In this document: one piece after another, positions 1 through 11,239 of the stretch
How positions within the stretch are numbered: the first letter of the stretch is position 1
Layout: each line of letters opens with the position of its first letter
DNA from: Nectonema munidae
Taxonomy: Eukaryota > Nematomorpha > Nectonematoida > Nectonematidae
Reading direction: 5' to 3'
DNA length: 64,000 nt
Assembly (NCBI GenBank): GCA_030549495.1
Contig: JAUIRK010001007.1
Coordinates: 186,001 to 250,000 of the forward strand
Position numbers and translations under genes: made by a program
The notes under the pieces: generated by a model
Seen by the model: only the letters and a program-made list of their open reading frames with translations
What the model was told of the DNA's origin: nothing
Databases searched by the model: none

Positions 1-1
1 T

Positions 2-391
2 TTAGGCTGCACTATCAATGACTACTTTGATCGCAGAATCGATAAAGATGTTCTACGCACTGCAGAGCGCCCGCTGCCAGCAGGAGCTATCACCCCAAAC
101 AACGCCCTATTCTTTTTCGGCGTGCAACTGCAGGCTGCCTTCATCATTCTCCTGCATTTTAATTGGTTGACTGTCTTCACGGGGTCGTTGTGCGTTTTGC
201 CAGCCATGCTCTATCCTCTCGCTAAACGCTACACACACTCCGCTCAACTCTGTCTCGGCCTCACTTTCAATTGGGGCGTGCTTTTGGGGTGGACAGCGAC
301 TGCCAATTCTCTTGATTTTTCCGTCCTCCCCTTTCTTTACCTTTCAGCGGTCTTTTGGACGCTCATATATGACACGATTTACGCTCACCAG
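2..391 (+). CDS. COQ2: COQ2, penultimate exon (partial at window edge): 4-hydroxybenzoate polyprenyltransferase
   Basis: COQ2 is a UbiA-family membrane prenyltransferase of the inner mitochondrial membrane that joins the polyprenyl tail to 4-hydroxybenzoate in ubiquinone synthesis. Codons run from base 2 with no stop. The first aspartate-rich motif reads GCTINDYFDRRIDKDV, followed by R-T-A-x-R-P-L-P-A-G, which is the prenyl-diphosphate/Mg2+ site of the family. Hydrophobic helices follow, then LGLTFNWGVLLGW and WTLIYDTIYAHQ, both near-diagnostic for animal COQ2. The reading frame continues past CAG at 389-391 into sequence with no similarity, and a GT lies at 392-393, so the exon is ended there in phase 0. 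About 130 residues are visible; the N-terminus with the transit peptide lies left of the window. Identity is from family knowledge; the splice site is inferred from the join with the next exon. Confidence 0.94.
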
Positions 392-1167
392 GTTCATCCC
401 TCTTTCATTCTTTCAAGACATATGGCATCAACTTTACGAGCTTTCTATCAGAGTTGCAGAGTCAATATTGCAATTTCATAAAACCGGTGTGGACAAACTC
501 TTTTTCTCAAAGATTTTTTCCACTCTTTAATTAAAAAATAATCTCTTAATAATAAATTAAGTGTTTTTCTCTTTTTTTCAAAGTAATGCTATCGATTCCA
601 AGTATTTTAAGTGGGTAATAAAGGATATATATATATTTTTTTTGATAAAAATTTTAATTTTTACGTTTATTAAATTTATTTAAACAGCTGTAAGTAAATG
701 TAAGCTTGCTTTAAAATAATATTTAGTTCTCGTACTAATTGAGTATAAAACATTCAAAAGGGAGAGACTTTTTTAGGAGACCTGTCTTCCATCTTTTCCC
801 ATCAACTAAAAGGCATACCAAAGTAAACAATAAAAATGAGCGTTTTTAGTAAACATTTATTTATTTGTTATTCAATTGTAATATATGTGACATGTTAATT
901 ATGTAGAAAAAAATACCATTCAAATGACCACCAAGATTTTGTGAGATTGTCAACATTTTTGATGACATCTCTGCATAACTACTCTTGAATTTCACCAAAA
1001 TCAGATTCTGAAAATTAGAAATCTTAAGCTAAAAGCTTAAGTTGTTAAATCTTTATATGGTTAAAATTAATTTACATTTAAAATTTGTCCAAGTTAGTGA
1101 AACATCCTTTATAATCATATTTCATAAATGTTTATTCAATTATTAATACTTAAGTCATATGCATTAA

Positions 1168-1298
1168 CCCATTTAAGACCAAGCAAAGCAGACGATATCT
1201 AAAAAAAACGCAGACGATTTATATTCAAAGTCATTGAAAAAAGCAGGCGAAGATGAAATTACTTATGTTCTAAAATAGGAACATTGGTCGTAAATGGG
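1168..1298. mobile_element. TTAA-flanked MITE, family A, copy 1
   Basis: 131-bp element inside the COQ2 intron. It begins CCCATTTAAGACCA and ends in the inverted form TGGTCGTAAATGGG, with TTAA on both sides (1164-1167 and 1299-1302). The interior carries GCAGACGATATC, GCAGACGATTT and GCAGGCGAAG. There is no coding capacity. TTAA target plus CCC ends points to piggyBac mobilisation, which is inference. Confidence 0.85.
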
Positions 1299-1615
1299 TT
1301 AAGAGAACAGTATACTTTTATGGGACATTAATTTTTAGTTTTGAATAAGGTGTGAAAACAATTGAGAGCTCGTTGTGCCAATTTGCGCCACGTATCTTTC
1401 TTACTCACTCAGTTCAGATGTTTAAAGGATAAATTTTAATCAGAAGCAATTTCATCCTTCAAGACAAGAATTAAAATACTAACTCAACTCCCGAAAAATA
1501 AAAGAGGAGAAGGGAAAAAGGAAGCGATTTTGGTGGCAATAATTTGAGGCAATCTCAAATTAGAGCAATTTTCTAATTTAATTAATTTTTGACATCGATT
1601 CCAGCTTACTACTTA

Positions 1616-1704
1616 TTCATGCGCTTAAATGACTTTAGATTTTAACTTTATGATAGCGAGCTACGATCTTCCTGCATATCGTAGTTTGTGCACCTCTGCC
1701 AAAA
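1616..1704 (-). mobile_element. hAT-like repeat end (GAGGTGCACAAACTACGA type)
   Basis: Read on the - strand the segment starts GCAGAGGTGCACAAACTACG, which resembles the widespread hAT terminal CAGRGGTGGGCAAACT. It ends in a block also seen at 24895-24925 (CGCTTAAATGACTTTRGAT), and a related copy lies at 31985-32080. No paired end was found, so this is a truncated copy. Confidence 0.5.
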
Positions 1705-2883
1705 ATGTTTTGAATCGCCGAAGCCCAAGAAAAGGAACTAAAGGATTTGAATCTGAGAATCAAAGCGCCATTTAAAGCTTTCGCCATCAAACTTAGATAA
1801 AAATGTCCTATACTTGTTTTGTATAAGGAACGTGTGAGTTTACAAGGCACCCTCTGGGCATAGTTGTTTTGGCCTTGTAAAAGGCCTGGTCATAATAGAA
1901 GCATCTGGAGTTTGTGATATTTGAAGTACAATTATGCAAGTATGCAGATTATATTATTCACTTTGCCTTTCACTACCCCCTTCTATCGAATATCATTAAT
2001 TTATATTTTCAAAAAAGATAAAAACAAATTTTACGAGCCAGCAAATTCTTTCTTGAGCATGTATTTTGAAAACATAAAAATATTTATGATAACTGCTTCT
2101 GATGATTGTAAGCCGCCAATCACGTGAGTCAAAATGTTTCTTCTTCTCTGTTTGGCCGTGTAATATGAATGACTCGCAACTTAGATTGGGGACAAAATCA
2201 TTCGCTATAGTACGGATTTCAGGGTCGAACTTAATCTACGTTTCTATTTATCATGTGAATAAATTGCGACTTTTTGCAACTAAATAGACGCGGCATAATC
2301 TGCATACTGTCTTCCATTTAGGAGCATTCGTATGTAAGAGTTTCATTGAAAGTAGCATTCTATACTGATTCTATATTTGCAGAGTTATTGCATCTTTAAA
2401 ATTTATAATTTTAAACACATGGATAAAATTTCATGTACATCATTCTTCTTCAAAACTAGACATGTAGTGAATAAATGAGTTTATTTTTAAATTCTACAAA
2501 TGATTTATTATCGCAAAAAAATGAATTTTGTAATGTGACAAAATTTTTGTTTAAAATTTATTCCAAAATGTTTAAAGGTTAAATTTTACCAATATTTTTG
2601 TAACCATTTTATTTTTTATAAACTTTCTCTATAAAAATTTGATTCAGCTAAAATTATTGTTCTAATTTTCCCAAAAATAGACCATTGCTTAATTTTTGAG
2701 AGTTTACTTTGGCAAAAATATCGGGTAAATCTATATTTTCATGCGTTTGCAACTCTTTTTTGCATATAATCCCAAAAGTTTCTTTTTCCCGAACTACTTC
2801 TTAGGGCTTGAATATCTTTACTGCTCAATGAATTTCCTTCATACTTATCCATCCCGATAATGGTTTTCCATCATTTCATTTAG

Positions 2884-3192
2884 GACAAAAAATATGATGT
2901 TCTCTTGAATTTGAAGTCAACTGCTATTTTCTTCGGTGATAAAACTCCCACATATCTCTCTCTTTTTTTGGCTGCCATGTTTTTGTGTCTTCTAGTGGTT
3001 GGATGGAATACAAATCAAACGATTCTCTACTACGCTGGAGTTCTTTGGTCAAACTTCTTAATTCTACGCCAGATTTATCACTTTGATGCCAAGAACAGCA
3101 TTTCGTGCTCTCTCAATTTCTTAGAGCACAAAAAGATTGGCATCATCATACTCGCTGCAATAATAATGAGCAATTTATATAAAAATCATTGA
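2884..3192 (+). CDS. COQ2: COQ2, last exon
   Basis: After a pyrimidine-rich stretch ending in TTTAG (AG at 2882-2883) the frame opens with DKKYDVLLNLKSTAIFFGDKT. Joined in phase 0 to the upstream exon this completes the second aspartate-rich motif, Y-D-T-I-Y-A-H-Q-D-K-x-Y-D-V, exactly as in animal COQ2. Two or three hydrophobic helices follow, then the family's H/R-Q-I-Y-x-x-D motif (RQIYHFDAKNS) and a C-terminal helix ending in SNLYKNH, with TGA at 3190-3192. The roughly 102 residues match the usual COQ2 C-terminal length, so the gene looks intact here. No canonical AATAAA was seen immediately downstream. The matching phase and the reconstituted motif make the two-exon structure secure. Confidence 0.93.
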   Translation, partial: DKKYDVLLNLKSTAIFFGDKTPTYLSLFLAAMFLCLLVVGWNTNQTILYYAGVLWSNFLILRQIYHFDAKNSISCSLNFLEHKKIGIIILAAIIMSNLYKNH

Positions 3193-4114
3193 TATTCTTT
3201 TTTTCGCTACTTCTAACTCGTTCTAGCAACTTGTCAATTTTAATAATCATAAAAGTATACGATGAGCTTAGTTTATACACTTTTCTACTTCAGGCACCGC
3301 TTCTCTTTACCTTTCTCCCTCATAGATTTGCATTTTCTAAAAATTTAATGCCGTTTCTTTAATCAAACTTTGTTCACCCTTTCCACTCTATGGGACTCAG
3401 TTGTCATAATGAAATAGTGTTTATGATCACTTCTAAAAGGTCTTCAAAACGAGGTTATGTTAAAAGCATGTTTTTCTCATTCATCCAGATGAATTGGAAC
3501 ACGAAATTATAAAATGAGAGAATATGGATAATATAATTAATTTTTATTCTAAGAAAATAGGAAAACAACTTTTTTCTTAATGTCAAGCTAAAATTGAAAT
3601 AGAATATTCCATTCATTTTGACCAAACTTTTGGCTTCATTTTTCATACATTTCAAATTTAATCATAACATGAAAAGTGTTGCCTTTCTTTTGATGAATCA
3701 ATTTGAGTTAAAAAGAACATTTTGACTCATATGTCACAGATCATGTTTCTGTGTGTATCACAAAATACTTATTTAGTTGTGCATAAGCTGAATTGGAGCT
3801 CATGAGGCTTAAAGGGTTTTAACACTGGAAATACTGAAATAATGTTTTACCTATAAATACCAAATGGTCAAATTAACCTTAGAACATTATAAGTATTTAA
3901 CTATTATATCACACAAACTTCATATTTATGTGTCTGAAATGTTCTATTAAACTCCATTACTTACATTCTATAAAAATTTTACATTATACTCATTGATAAA
4001 TTAAGTTGAATTTTTATAAGGTCATTTTGACAGCACAGTAAAGTGAGGTATCTTTAATATTTTTTCTTTTTTGTTAAAAAGTTGAGTCAAAAATCATACA
4101 AAATTTACTCTGCC
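3193..4114. other. Intergenic AT-rich DNA
   Basis: Downstream of COQ2. Long A/T runs and stops in all frames. I see no gene, repeat end or RNA here. Confidence 0.6.
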
Positions 4115-4444
4115 TCAATGGGAAGGGTGGTACTGTTTTGCAGCTAAAAGTTTATCAAGCCAGGAGCAATTCTTGAGAGACAACACCTCATGTCTGCATC
4201 AATTAGAAGTTTATTATGTGCATTTGTTTTTAAAGCAGGGGCGCATATCCTCAAAAATTTGGGAGGCAAACAAAGTCAAATTAAGTTTTAACTCAGTATC
4301 CTCACGAATTTGAAGAAATTCTACCTTAGCACCAACATCAATGTCATTGATGGCATTCTTGAACACTGAAGAAGGCCGGTAAATCCACAGGTCAGTACAA
4401 ATGTCATTCAATCCTGGAAAATAGCCTTCAATGGCTTCATTCAC
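4115..4444 (-). pseudogene. hAT transposase C-terminal fragment (SCAND3/ZBED5-like type)
   Basis: The - strand frame reads NEAIEGYFPGLNDICTDLWI, then a run ending EFLQIREDTELKLNL. This matches the segment before the dimerisation domain of hAT transposases of the kind domesticated as SCAND3/ZBED5/FAM200, where the pattern is LNE-x-I-x-x-YFP and L-x-x-R-x-D-x-x-LKL. Two consecutive stop codons (4211-4216) interrupt the frame. It then continues in the same phase to LDKLLAAKQYHPSH and a natural stop at 4115-4117, like the family's usual C-terminal K-Q-x-H-x-SH. The catalytic core and the F-x-S-T-Y-x-C-E block are absent. It is a dead relic. Confidence 0.7.
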
Positions 4445-4572
4445 TGCTAACGAATAAATTGAAATTTCACTACGAAAACTGCATCTGGGAAAAAAATTAA
4501 AGAGTTGTGTTATCTAAGGAAAACACGTTAGTGTCATCTTTCTGAACTCTTTTTGATAAAATTATAACTTAG

Positions 4573-4979
4573 ACTTGAACGCTGCCACTTTGTCAAGAGT
4601 TATGTGCATCATTTGGAGATTTCCCTGAAGAGAAATGTTGGGAGAATTTATGTCCCAGAAGAAATCAGCGAGGTAAACAATCTTAGTTACAAAAAGATCA
4701 TTTTTATTTTTTCATAAAAAATTTCTTTTGAAGTACGACATTGCTCCAGCATTATTGTTATTTGTTCTGGAAGTTGTAATGCTCTATTCAAAACTTTACC
4801 ATGCAAAAACCATCGTACCTCTGTGTGTGAAAAAGAAAAACAGAAAAATCAGCACGCATATAAAGCATTTTAAAAACTATTGCAATAGTAGCGCTCTTTC
4901 GGGTATGGTTTACAATCTTAAGAACGACCGTGAGCATTTGTTCAAATGGAAGTTTTCATCGCCAAAGCACGAAGCTTGA
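4573..4979 (+). CDS. Candidate two-exon 3' end of an unrecognised gene (4573-4672, 4734-4979)
   Basis: The first exon starts after TAACTTAG (AG at 4571-4572) and is open in one frame for 33 codons, ending RIYVPEEISE at GAG|GTAAAC. A 61-bp intron (4673-4733) has a T-rich tract before its terminal AG. The second exon continues in phase 0 with YDIAPALLLFVLEVVMLYSK, a hydrophobic stretch of about 17 residues that could be a membrane helix. A basic Lys/His-rich tail follows, ending FKWKFSSPKHEA with TGA at 4977-4979. I do not recognise the protein. The support is only the in-phase join of two open segments with fair splice sites; upstream exons were not found and a hAT relic lies just before it. 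It could be a chance ORF. Confidence 0.35.
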
Positions 4980-6239
4980 ACCGGTTTTGAAAACCAATCA
5001 GAAGAAGCCCGTACATAAGCCAATAAGGTCTTTCCAACTCGAGTCATGATTGAAAAGAAAGCTTTCTAGAATTTTGGCAAGGAACGAACATAAAAAAACT
5101 CATCTAGTTGCAATGAATAAATGGGGCTACCTACACTTCACAGCACTCACAACTTGCAGTAATGTCCGAAATACAACTTTTAATTGTATCATTCGATAGG
5201 CGAATTGCTTGCTGTTCTCCAAGAATTGTCTTGGTGGCTTCTAAAATGCAAAGCTTAATCACTTCTTTCCTAATAGCAGGGATCATAAATATATCATTTC
5301 TCCTAACGGGGAGGGGGGTAAACTAATTCTAGATGCTATGTATTAAAAAATAGAGCAGGACGGGTAAAAATCACACAAGGAGGGGGGGGGGGGTTCAAAA
5401 ACTTAAAATTTTTGGGGACGTCATTAAAGTATCCCGTATGAGGTTTTTTAGACGGCTGGATTTCAACAAAACCTCTTTTTGAGTATTTGAAGTAACTGGA
5501 AAGAGGACTGAGAACCTTGGATTATTTTCTTTAAAAAAAATTTTTACACCTATGTTGAGTCAAGATTTCAAAATGCAGAAACAGTTTGAATAATAATTTT
5601 TTCCTCTTGTATATATATAAAAAAAAATCATAAATTTAAAACAAATTATTTCTATATAAGAAGAAGAAGAAGATTTATTAATTGATAAAATAAAATTGGA
5701 ATACACCACTAAACATATAAAAAAAGAATATATGTATACTATTAATTTTCTATTTAATCTTTTGTATAATTAGATTTTATATCGTTGATATATTGGGAGC
5801 TCTGGAGGCATTAAAATATGCATAGATTACTTTGACATGGTGTATTTGATTGTAGCGTCTTTTATGCGCGAATATCTTTCACATAAAATATTAAATTTTT
5901 TTGAAATTTTAAATATAGATTAAGAGTATATGTTAAAACTTTATCTGATTTAAAAGAAAAACTAAAAAGGCAAAGGGGTATATAGGTCTATAGATAGATA
6001 GATATTTTTTCTATTTATTACATGTGTTTGTGGTGAACAAATAAATCACATAAGCTCATTGATTGGAAAATATTATCACTCAAGTAGTGCGCTTCAACTT
6101 GATAAATCTACTTGCAACTCACAGGTTTGATAAAATAAAACGCGCCAAAAATTGAAATCGTGCAGAACTTTCATATTTATTGTAATTTCGTTTTTTTCAG
6201 AGTCGTATTTTTTACAAAAAAATTATCGTATCCTACTTT
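4980..6239. other. Intergenic AT-rich DNA with a 12-G run and a GAA microsatellite
   Basis: No coding signal. 5382-5393 is a run of 12 G beside GGGTTC, of the kind seen near several other repeats here. A short (AAG)n tract lies near 5660-5672 and (TAGA)n near 5990-6002. The remainder is A/T-rich. Confidence 0.5.
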
Positions 6240-7050
6240 GGAAAGGTAGAGAGTACCGTTTGCCACTGACACCTACTCATCATTATTTTTGGACCTAACC
6301 GCCAGCGGTCCATAAACTCGTCTTGGTCAATGCTCTCGACTGCAATCCACATCATTTATTTATACCAACGTTGTGTCAACGATCAAAGCATGCATATCTC
6401 TCCTCTTTAACAAAATGATGTATACTTAGCTTGAAAACGTCAAAACGAAAGATTGATCGCGTGAAACAATGATTGATAAGCTGGTGAAAGAAAAAAAGCA
6501 ATCATCATAAATCTAAATGGATCATCATCCTCAAGATTATATGCTTGTTCTTCTTCTTGTAAATAACATTTCTCATCTTGGGTAAGTTTGGTAGAAGAAG
6601 AGATATCTTGATGAATGGAAATACCATCCATTATGTCTTTACTTTTATTTTATTATTGTTGTTGTTCTCCTCATCTTTGTCTTCAACCTGAAGAAGCATT
6701 GAATTATTCATGAAGCATATTCATCATCTTCTTTTTTATTATACTTTTCGCATATCACACACACACACGTCTCTTCTCTCTCAATGAAAAGACCTCCTTT
6801 TCTGATGCTCTCTTTTTATCTCAAATGTATGCTTTGCAAATGCGATAACGGTCTCTCATAATGTCTGCTTTCGACACAATTCTCCCATATCTTCATTTAT
6901 GGCCAGAGTCCATAGCCTTGATAAACGAACAAGGGTTTTCAGATTAAGAGTAAAGATGTATATTTGTAACTCCATCGCACCCATATTACACACACAGACC
7001 ATAATTTTATTATATTGAATTGTCAATGGAATTTTTAATAAATGCAAATA
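6240..7050. other. Balanced-composition block, possible promoter or first-exon region
   Basis: This tract is visibly less A/T-rich than its flanks, holds no recognised transposon and carries pyrimidine-rich tracts and a (CA)n run near 6760. It could be the 5' region of a gene on the - strand, within which lies the short ORF at 6440-6631. No core promoter can be defined from sequence alone. Confidence 0.3.
6440..6631 (-). CDS. Candidate small ORF or first coding exon, 63 codons
   Basis: Begins at a real ATG on the - strand (context CATAATGG) and reads MDGISIHQDISSSTKLTQDE, then an acidic stretch with E-E-E-Q and L-E-D-D-D-P-F, then MMIAFFLSPAYQSL. The acidic, non-repetitive composition in a balanced-GC tract is why it is listed. 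The hydrophobic tail may be intron read-through. No homologue is recognised and no downstream exon was identified. Confidence 0.22.
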   Translation of the reverse strand: MDGISIHQDISSSTKLTQDEKCYLQEEEQAYNLEDDDPFRFMMIAFFLSPAYQSLFHAINLSF

Positions 7051-7054
7051 TAAC

Positions 7055-7158
7055 GGTTCCTAGTCAAAATCTCCGAGAACCAAAATGCTTTCTACCTTTG
7101 TTTTCGGGGATTTTGGTTTCGGAGGTTTTAGTTTTCGAGAATTTTGACTAGATACCAG
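7055..7158. mobile_element. Short hairpin MITE with TATAAC on both flanks
   Basis: About 104 bp. The left arm GGTTCCTAGTCAAAATCTCC pairs with the right arm, whose reverse complement is GGTATCTAGTCAAAATTCTC. TATAAC occurs directly on both sides (7049-7054, 7159-7164), so a TA or TATA target duplication is likely. The interior repeats variants of GATTTTGG/GGAGGTTTTAG, giving an almost complete foldback. No coding capacity. Confidence 0.65.
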
Positions 7159-7164
7159 TATAAC

Positions 7165-8226
7165 ATTGAGTGCTTTTTATATAATTATATGAAATATAAA
7201 AGCAAAAAATATGGCATCCTTGCATGCCATTCTAGCAATTTCGTGATCAAGCGATTTCTTGTTTATAAATTATTCTAAGGTTTTATCAGATGGGCGTTTA
7301 AACCAGAAGTCGAAACTAAAACAGATTTTAATACCTTTTTACATTGTGAAGGCTCAGCTTCAAGCTCATTTTTTCTTAAAAATGTGCTACACATCTGATT
7401 TCCTTTTACTCATGATTGCTTATTCTAAAAAAAAGTGTAATAAAATAAAATTCAAATGTTCTATATTTGATTCAAAAAATATTTCAGTTACAATTTACTG
7501 AAACCAACTTCAAACTAGTTTTTAAAATGGATGTATTCAAATATAAATAATTCTACATGCATGCTATTACAGCCACAAATGTAAAACTAGAAATTGTTCA
7601 TTTTTATGAAAAGTCATTTTGCCATTGTGTCGCTAACTAAAGTATTATGCAGTAATTCAATTTTAAATAATTACAGGATTAGGAAAAATATCTTTGTTAG
7701 TAGAAACTTGAACATGAAGAAGCTTAGAGTAAGTGCTGATGTGAATCTTTCTTGCAGTTATATTGGTCGCTGGTCGCGTGTATGAGTGTGGTCGTTCAAT
7801 ACAGATATATTTGCATTAGGAAACGGTTTGTGCAAGACAAAAATGATCGCTTGTCTCAAATGGTCGTTCATTACTATTAAATCATATATCAATGATAATA
7901 AATATGATGCGTAAGTCAACTTAAGTCGGAAATTGAAGTATGTGTAGTTGAGTGAAGTCATCTTCACTAAAAAATTTATTACACAAAATTGGCTGAATTT
8001 CGTGACTTTTCCTAAAATCGCTAGCTGCATCTTTTCATACCATTTTCATGGTAGTTGAATGACCCTTTCATGTCAAAAATTGTCAATCAAAATCAAAAAT
8101 TAAAATTTTTCAGCAAAATTTTGATATTATTTGTAGTTAAGTTACTTAGGTTCTATATTATATACTCCCTTGAACATTTATAAGTATATAAATTTTGATT
8201 GATGAGAAATATATCAAAGTTAACAT
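7165..8226. other. AT-rich DNA without recognised features
   Basis: Short open frames at 7259-7501 and 7594-7785 are A/T-biased and low-complexity, with no family signature or splice context. I see no gene here. Confidence 0.5.
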
Positions 8227-9060
8227 AAAATATGTTTTTATACTAAATCGGCTATGCTGGTTTCATTTTTACATTTAGGATTTGAAAATACATATAAGTG
8301 TTAATCAAATTTGCTGTTTACTTCTAAAATGTGTCTCCAAAAATATTGATTCAAATTTTACATTAATATATATTTTAACCCATTTACGACCAATGTTCCT
8401 ATTTTGGAACATAAGTAATTTCATCTTCGTCTGCTTTTTTCAATGACTTTGAATATAAATCGTCTGCTTTTTTCAATGACTTTGAATATAAATCGTCTGC
8501 TTTTTTTTAGATATCGTCTGCTTTGCTTGGTCTTAAATGGGTTAATACCATATCGATCATGCTGGTTTTATTTCTGGACTCAGTTTTTGCATTAAGAGAT
8601 TTTATATCTGTCCGTATCAATCAAATTAGCGGTTTACGTCTGAAAACTATCTCCAAAAATATTCTCCCTAATTTTACATGAAATATATGTCTTTATACCA
8701 AATCAACCATACTAGTTTTATTTCTGAACTCAGATTTTGGATTTAGAGGTTTTAAAAAGTCTGAAAGTAAAAAAAATTTGAGGTTTACGTCTAATATCTA
8801 CAAAAATATGTTTTTATACCAAATTGAAGATGCTGCTTTAATTTTTGGACTCAGTTTTTTGCATTTAGAGTTTTAAAATATTTGAAAGCTTCAATCAGAT
8901 TCGAGGTTTACCTCTAAAAAGTGTTTCCAAAAATATTTTCAAGATTTCAAATAAAATATCTGTTTTTATTCCAAATCGACTATGCTTATTTTATTTCTGC
9001 ACTCCATTTTGGCTAATACGGTTAAAAAATATCTGGAAGTGACAATTAATTTAGTGATGT
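8227..9060 (+). repeat. Diverged tandem repeat, unit about 150 bp, about five units
   Basis: Units recur from about 8239, 8545, 8697, 8817 and 8970. Each starts near ATACCAAATCGACTATGCTG, followed by GGTTTTATTTCTGGACTCAG, then TTTGCATTTAGAGGTTTTAA, then GTTTACGTCTAAAA and CTCCAAAAATATT. Spacing is about 120-155 bp once the MITE at 8379-8541 is removed. Units are clearly diverged, so the array is old. There is no coding potential. Confidence 0.8.
8379..8541. mobile_element. TTAA-flanked MITE, family A, copy 2, inside the tandem array
   Basis: Starts CCCATTTACGACCAATG and ends in the inverted form TTAAATGGG, with TTAA on both sides (8375-8378, 8542-8545). The orientation is opposite to copy 1. 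At 163 bp it is longer because a block of about 32 bp around TTCAATGACTTTGAATATAA is tandemly duplicated. It interrupts the first boundary of the 150-bp repeat, and the other units show the uninterrupted site. Confidence 0.88.
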
Positions 9061-10250
9061 ATGCCTGGAAATCAATTCTGTAAATTTTTTCCATAAAATC
9101 GTTATAAATTGGTTATATTGTAAAAATATAAATTTTTTAAATGTTTTTTTTGGGTTATAATAATTTCTTTAATCGTGTTGAGTATGAAATATTTATTTAA
9201 AAAAACAAAAGTTTAAAATATTTTTAAGATTAGTATGAGCCAAGGAAGCAACCTAAAAAATAATTGAAAAGAGAACGTGTGATCAAAAGAAATAATTTTA
9301 AAAAATATGTATGTGTTTCAATGAACTAGGAAGTGGTGTAATGATCTAATATTGGGTGCTTCAAAAAATATTTTGACCGTGAAAAAGAAGTTCTTTTTTG
9401 GAAATGAAAAATCTTTAAATTTATAACGTATCAGCTAAGATTACAATGATCATTTCACTAAGATGCGTAAGAAATCTGAAAATTTTGAATAAGTCAGATT
9501 CATCAAAACTGTCTCAGATGCCAATATGTGGAGATTTAGTCACTATCAAGATAATTTTTAATTTGAATTAAATTTGTCCATCTTTTTCCTTTTTAAGATG
9601 AAGAAGGTAAACAGCTTTTTGTAATTGAATAATGATTATCACGAATAATTTCATCAGAAAAATACTTTTGAACTTTTGATTGGTCGACAAATATTCAGGC
9701 TGAATTACTCTTCATATCACCTGATGATAAAAAAGCCTAAGATGAACAAGAAGATTCTTTTAATCAGAATGCTTTGAGATCGGAAAAAATCTGTTCAAAA
9801 TAAATCGTTAAAGAAGTTTTTTCGAACACAGATGTGATGCTACCAAGAAAAAATCATCATAAAATGAAAAGCAAAGAGAAATGACGTAGTGACTACTAGC
9901 CGATATAGAATTTGTAGCCAAAACGATGGAGGTCATATCGAGATACCTAGTTTACTAATAAATGAAATGTTTTGAAAATTAAGAAAATAATTAGCCGAGA
10001 AATACAAGTAGAATTTATTAGTTTATATATTTAACTTTGATTGACAAGTTTAATCTATTTTTTGACAAGTTTAATTGATTTTCATACTTTATGCCTACAG
10101 CACTTGAGCGAACAAATTTAGCACAGCAGTAATAGACTGGTTAACAAAGACGAACATATAATAATATTTAAAGTAAATAGATGCAAAACTTAATTTTACT
10201 TTAAAAAAATAATATCAAATATTTACTGCAAAATTTTATTAAACTTAACT
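9061..10250. other. AT-rich intergenic DNA
   Basis: No coding, RNA or repeat-end signal that I can support. Confidence 0.5.
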
Positions 10251-10479
10251 TAAATGCTCAAAAATATAAAATGTCTGGAAACTTTTTAACTGTTATGGGT
10301 TCTATGCCATTCCATGACTTTTCTAGTGTTAACTGACTCGAAGCGATGGAATGTGAAAAAAATTGAACACTTTTCCTGACTGTTTCTCCTGTCATATCAA
10401 AGCCTGGATTAAAGTGGCTAGCCAAAAGCTTTTTGTAATTTGAAGAATATTTTAATCCGATGCTTCTCCTTGACTCCAA

Positions 10480-10960
10480 ATGTATACTTAAAGATGAAAC
10501 GTGATTGTTACGACTCTCTGGCTTAGAGTTGTTGAGAAAGCAGCTCTCCTTAGACAGGAGAGGATGAGTTTTGAAGGAATGGCGAATTTAGCGGCGTGAC
10601 AATGTCGACAAAGTGTGATGATGAGTGGGTGAGAGAGAGAGATCAAGGCAACAAGAAGCGCAGCGAGTCTTTGAGAGTGGAATATTATGCACATATACAT
10701 ATTTATGCTTGTCACTTTCTCCTGATCTCTGAGAAGAAGTTAATTGGTATTCTCTCTACGCAGTTCTCAAGTAACTTTCAGCATACACAGTTCTTCTTGA
10801 TGTTGGTGACGGTCTCCTCACTCCTTTCACACAAAGCATTCATAATCCTTTATTTTAGTGATGAAGCACTAAACACTGAATTACACTTGAAAAAGGCACC
10901 CTTCTATTTGCATCCCACATTTCCCACCAATTCTTTTTCTTTTCTTTCCTACCTCTGCAC
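10480..10960. other. Balanced-composition block, no defined gene
   Basis: Less A/T-rich than its surroundings, with a purine run GAGAGAGAGAGA near 10630. Open frames on both strands (10488-10715 on -, 10596-11051 on +) overlap each other and carry no recognisable domain, so neither is called as a gene. It may be regulatory or a 5' UTR. Confidence 0.25.
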
Positions 10961-11239
10961 AAATAAAAAACTTAAAATTCTGGAATTTAAATTCTTTCCG
11001 AAAATTTGTTACTTTACAGTTTTTTTAAATTGCAACAAACTAGAAAAATGAAGCATATTTCCAGAAGTATTGAAAAATTTAGTAGAATTATAAAATATAT
11101 TACAAAAGAAATTTTTGAGTGCAAGGAATATTAATTTTTAAAATCGTAATTCGCAAAATGTTGTTCTTCAAAATCGTCTTGTTTAAGTATGTATAAAAAT
11201 TCATTTAAAAAGAAAGCAGACGCTAAATTTTGGAAAGCC

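Larger units (their letters stand above)
392..2883 (+). other. COQ2 intron, about 2.5 kb
   Basis: AT-rich intron between the last two COQ2 exons, with a GT at 392 and TTTAG at the 3' end. It contains a TTAA-flanked MITE (1168-1298) and a hAT-like repeat end (1616-1704). The rest is A/T runs with no coding signal that I can support. Confidence 0.85.

Noticed and set aside
1635-1850. - strand ORF of 71 codons in the COQ2 intron
   Set aside because: Overlaps a hAT-like repeat end, and a + strand frame over the same bases looks equally protein-like; neither has splice support.
8227-9060. Tandem repeat as a centromeric satellite
   Set aside because: Only about five diverged units; too short and too degenerate to argue for a centromere.
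10488-11051. ORFs of up to 151 codons on the + strand and 75 on the -
   Set aside because: They overlap on opposite strands, have no family signature, and end in A/T-driven Phe/Leu/Asn/Lys runs.
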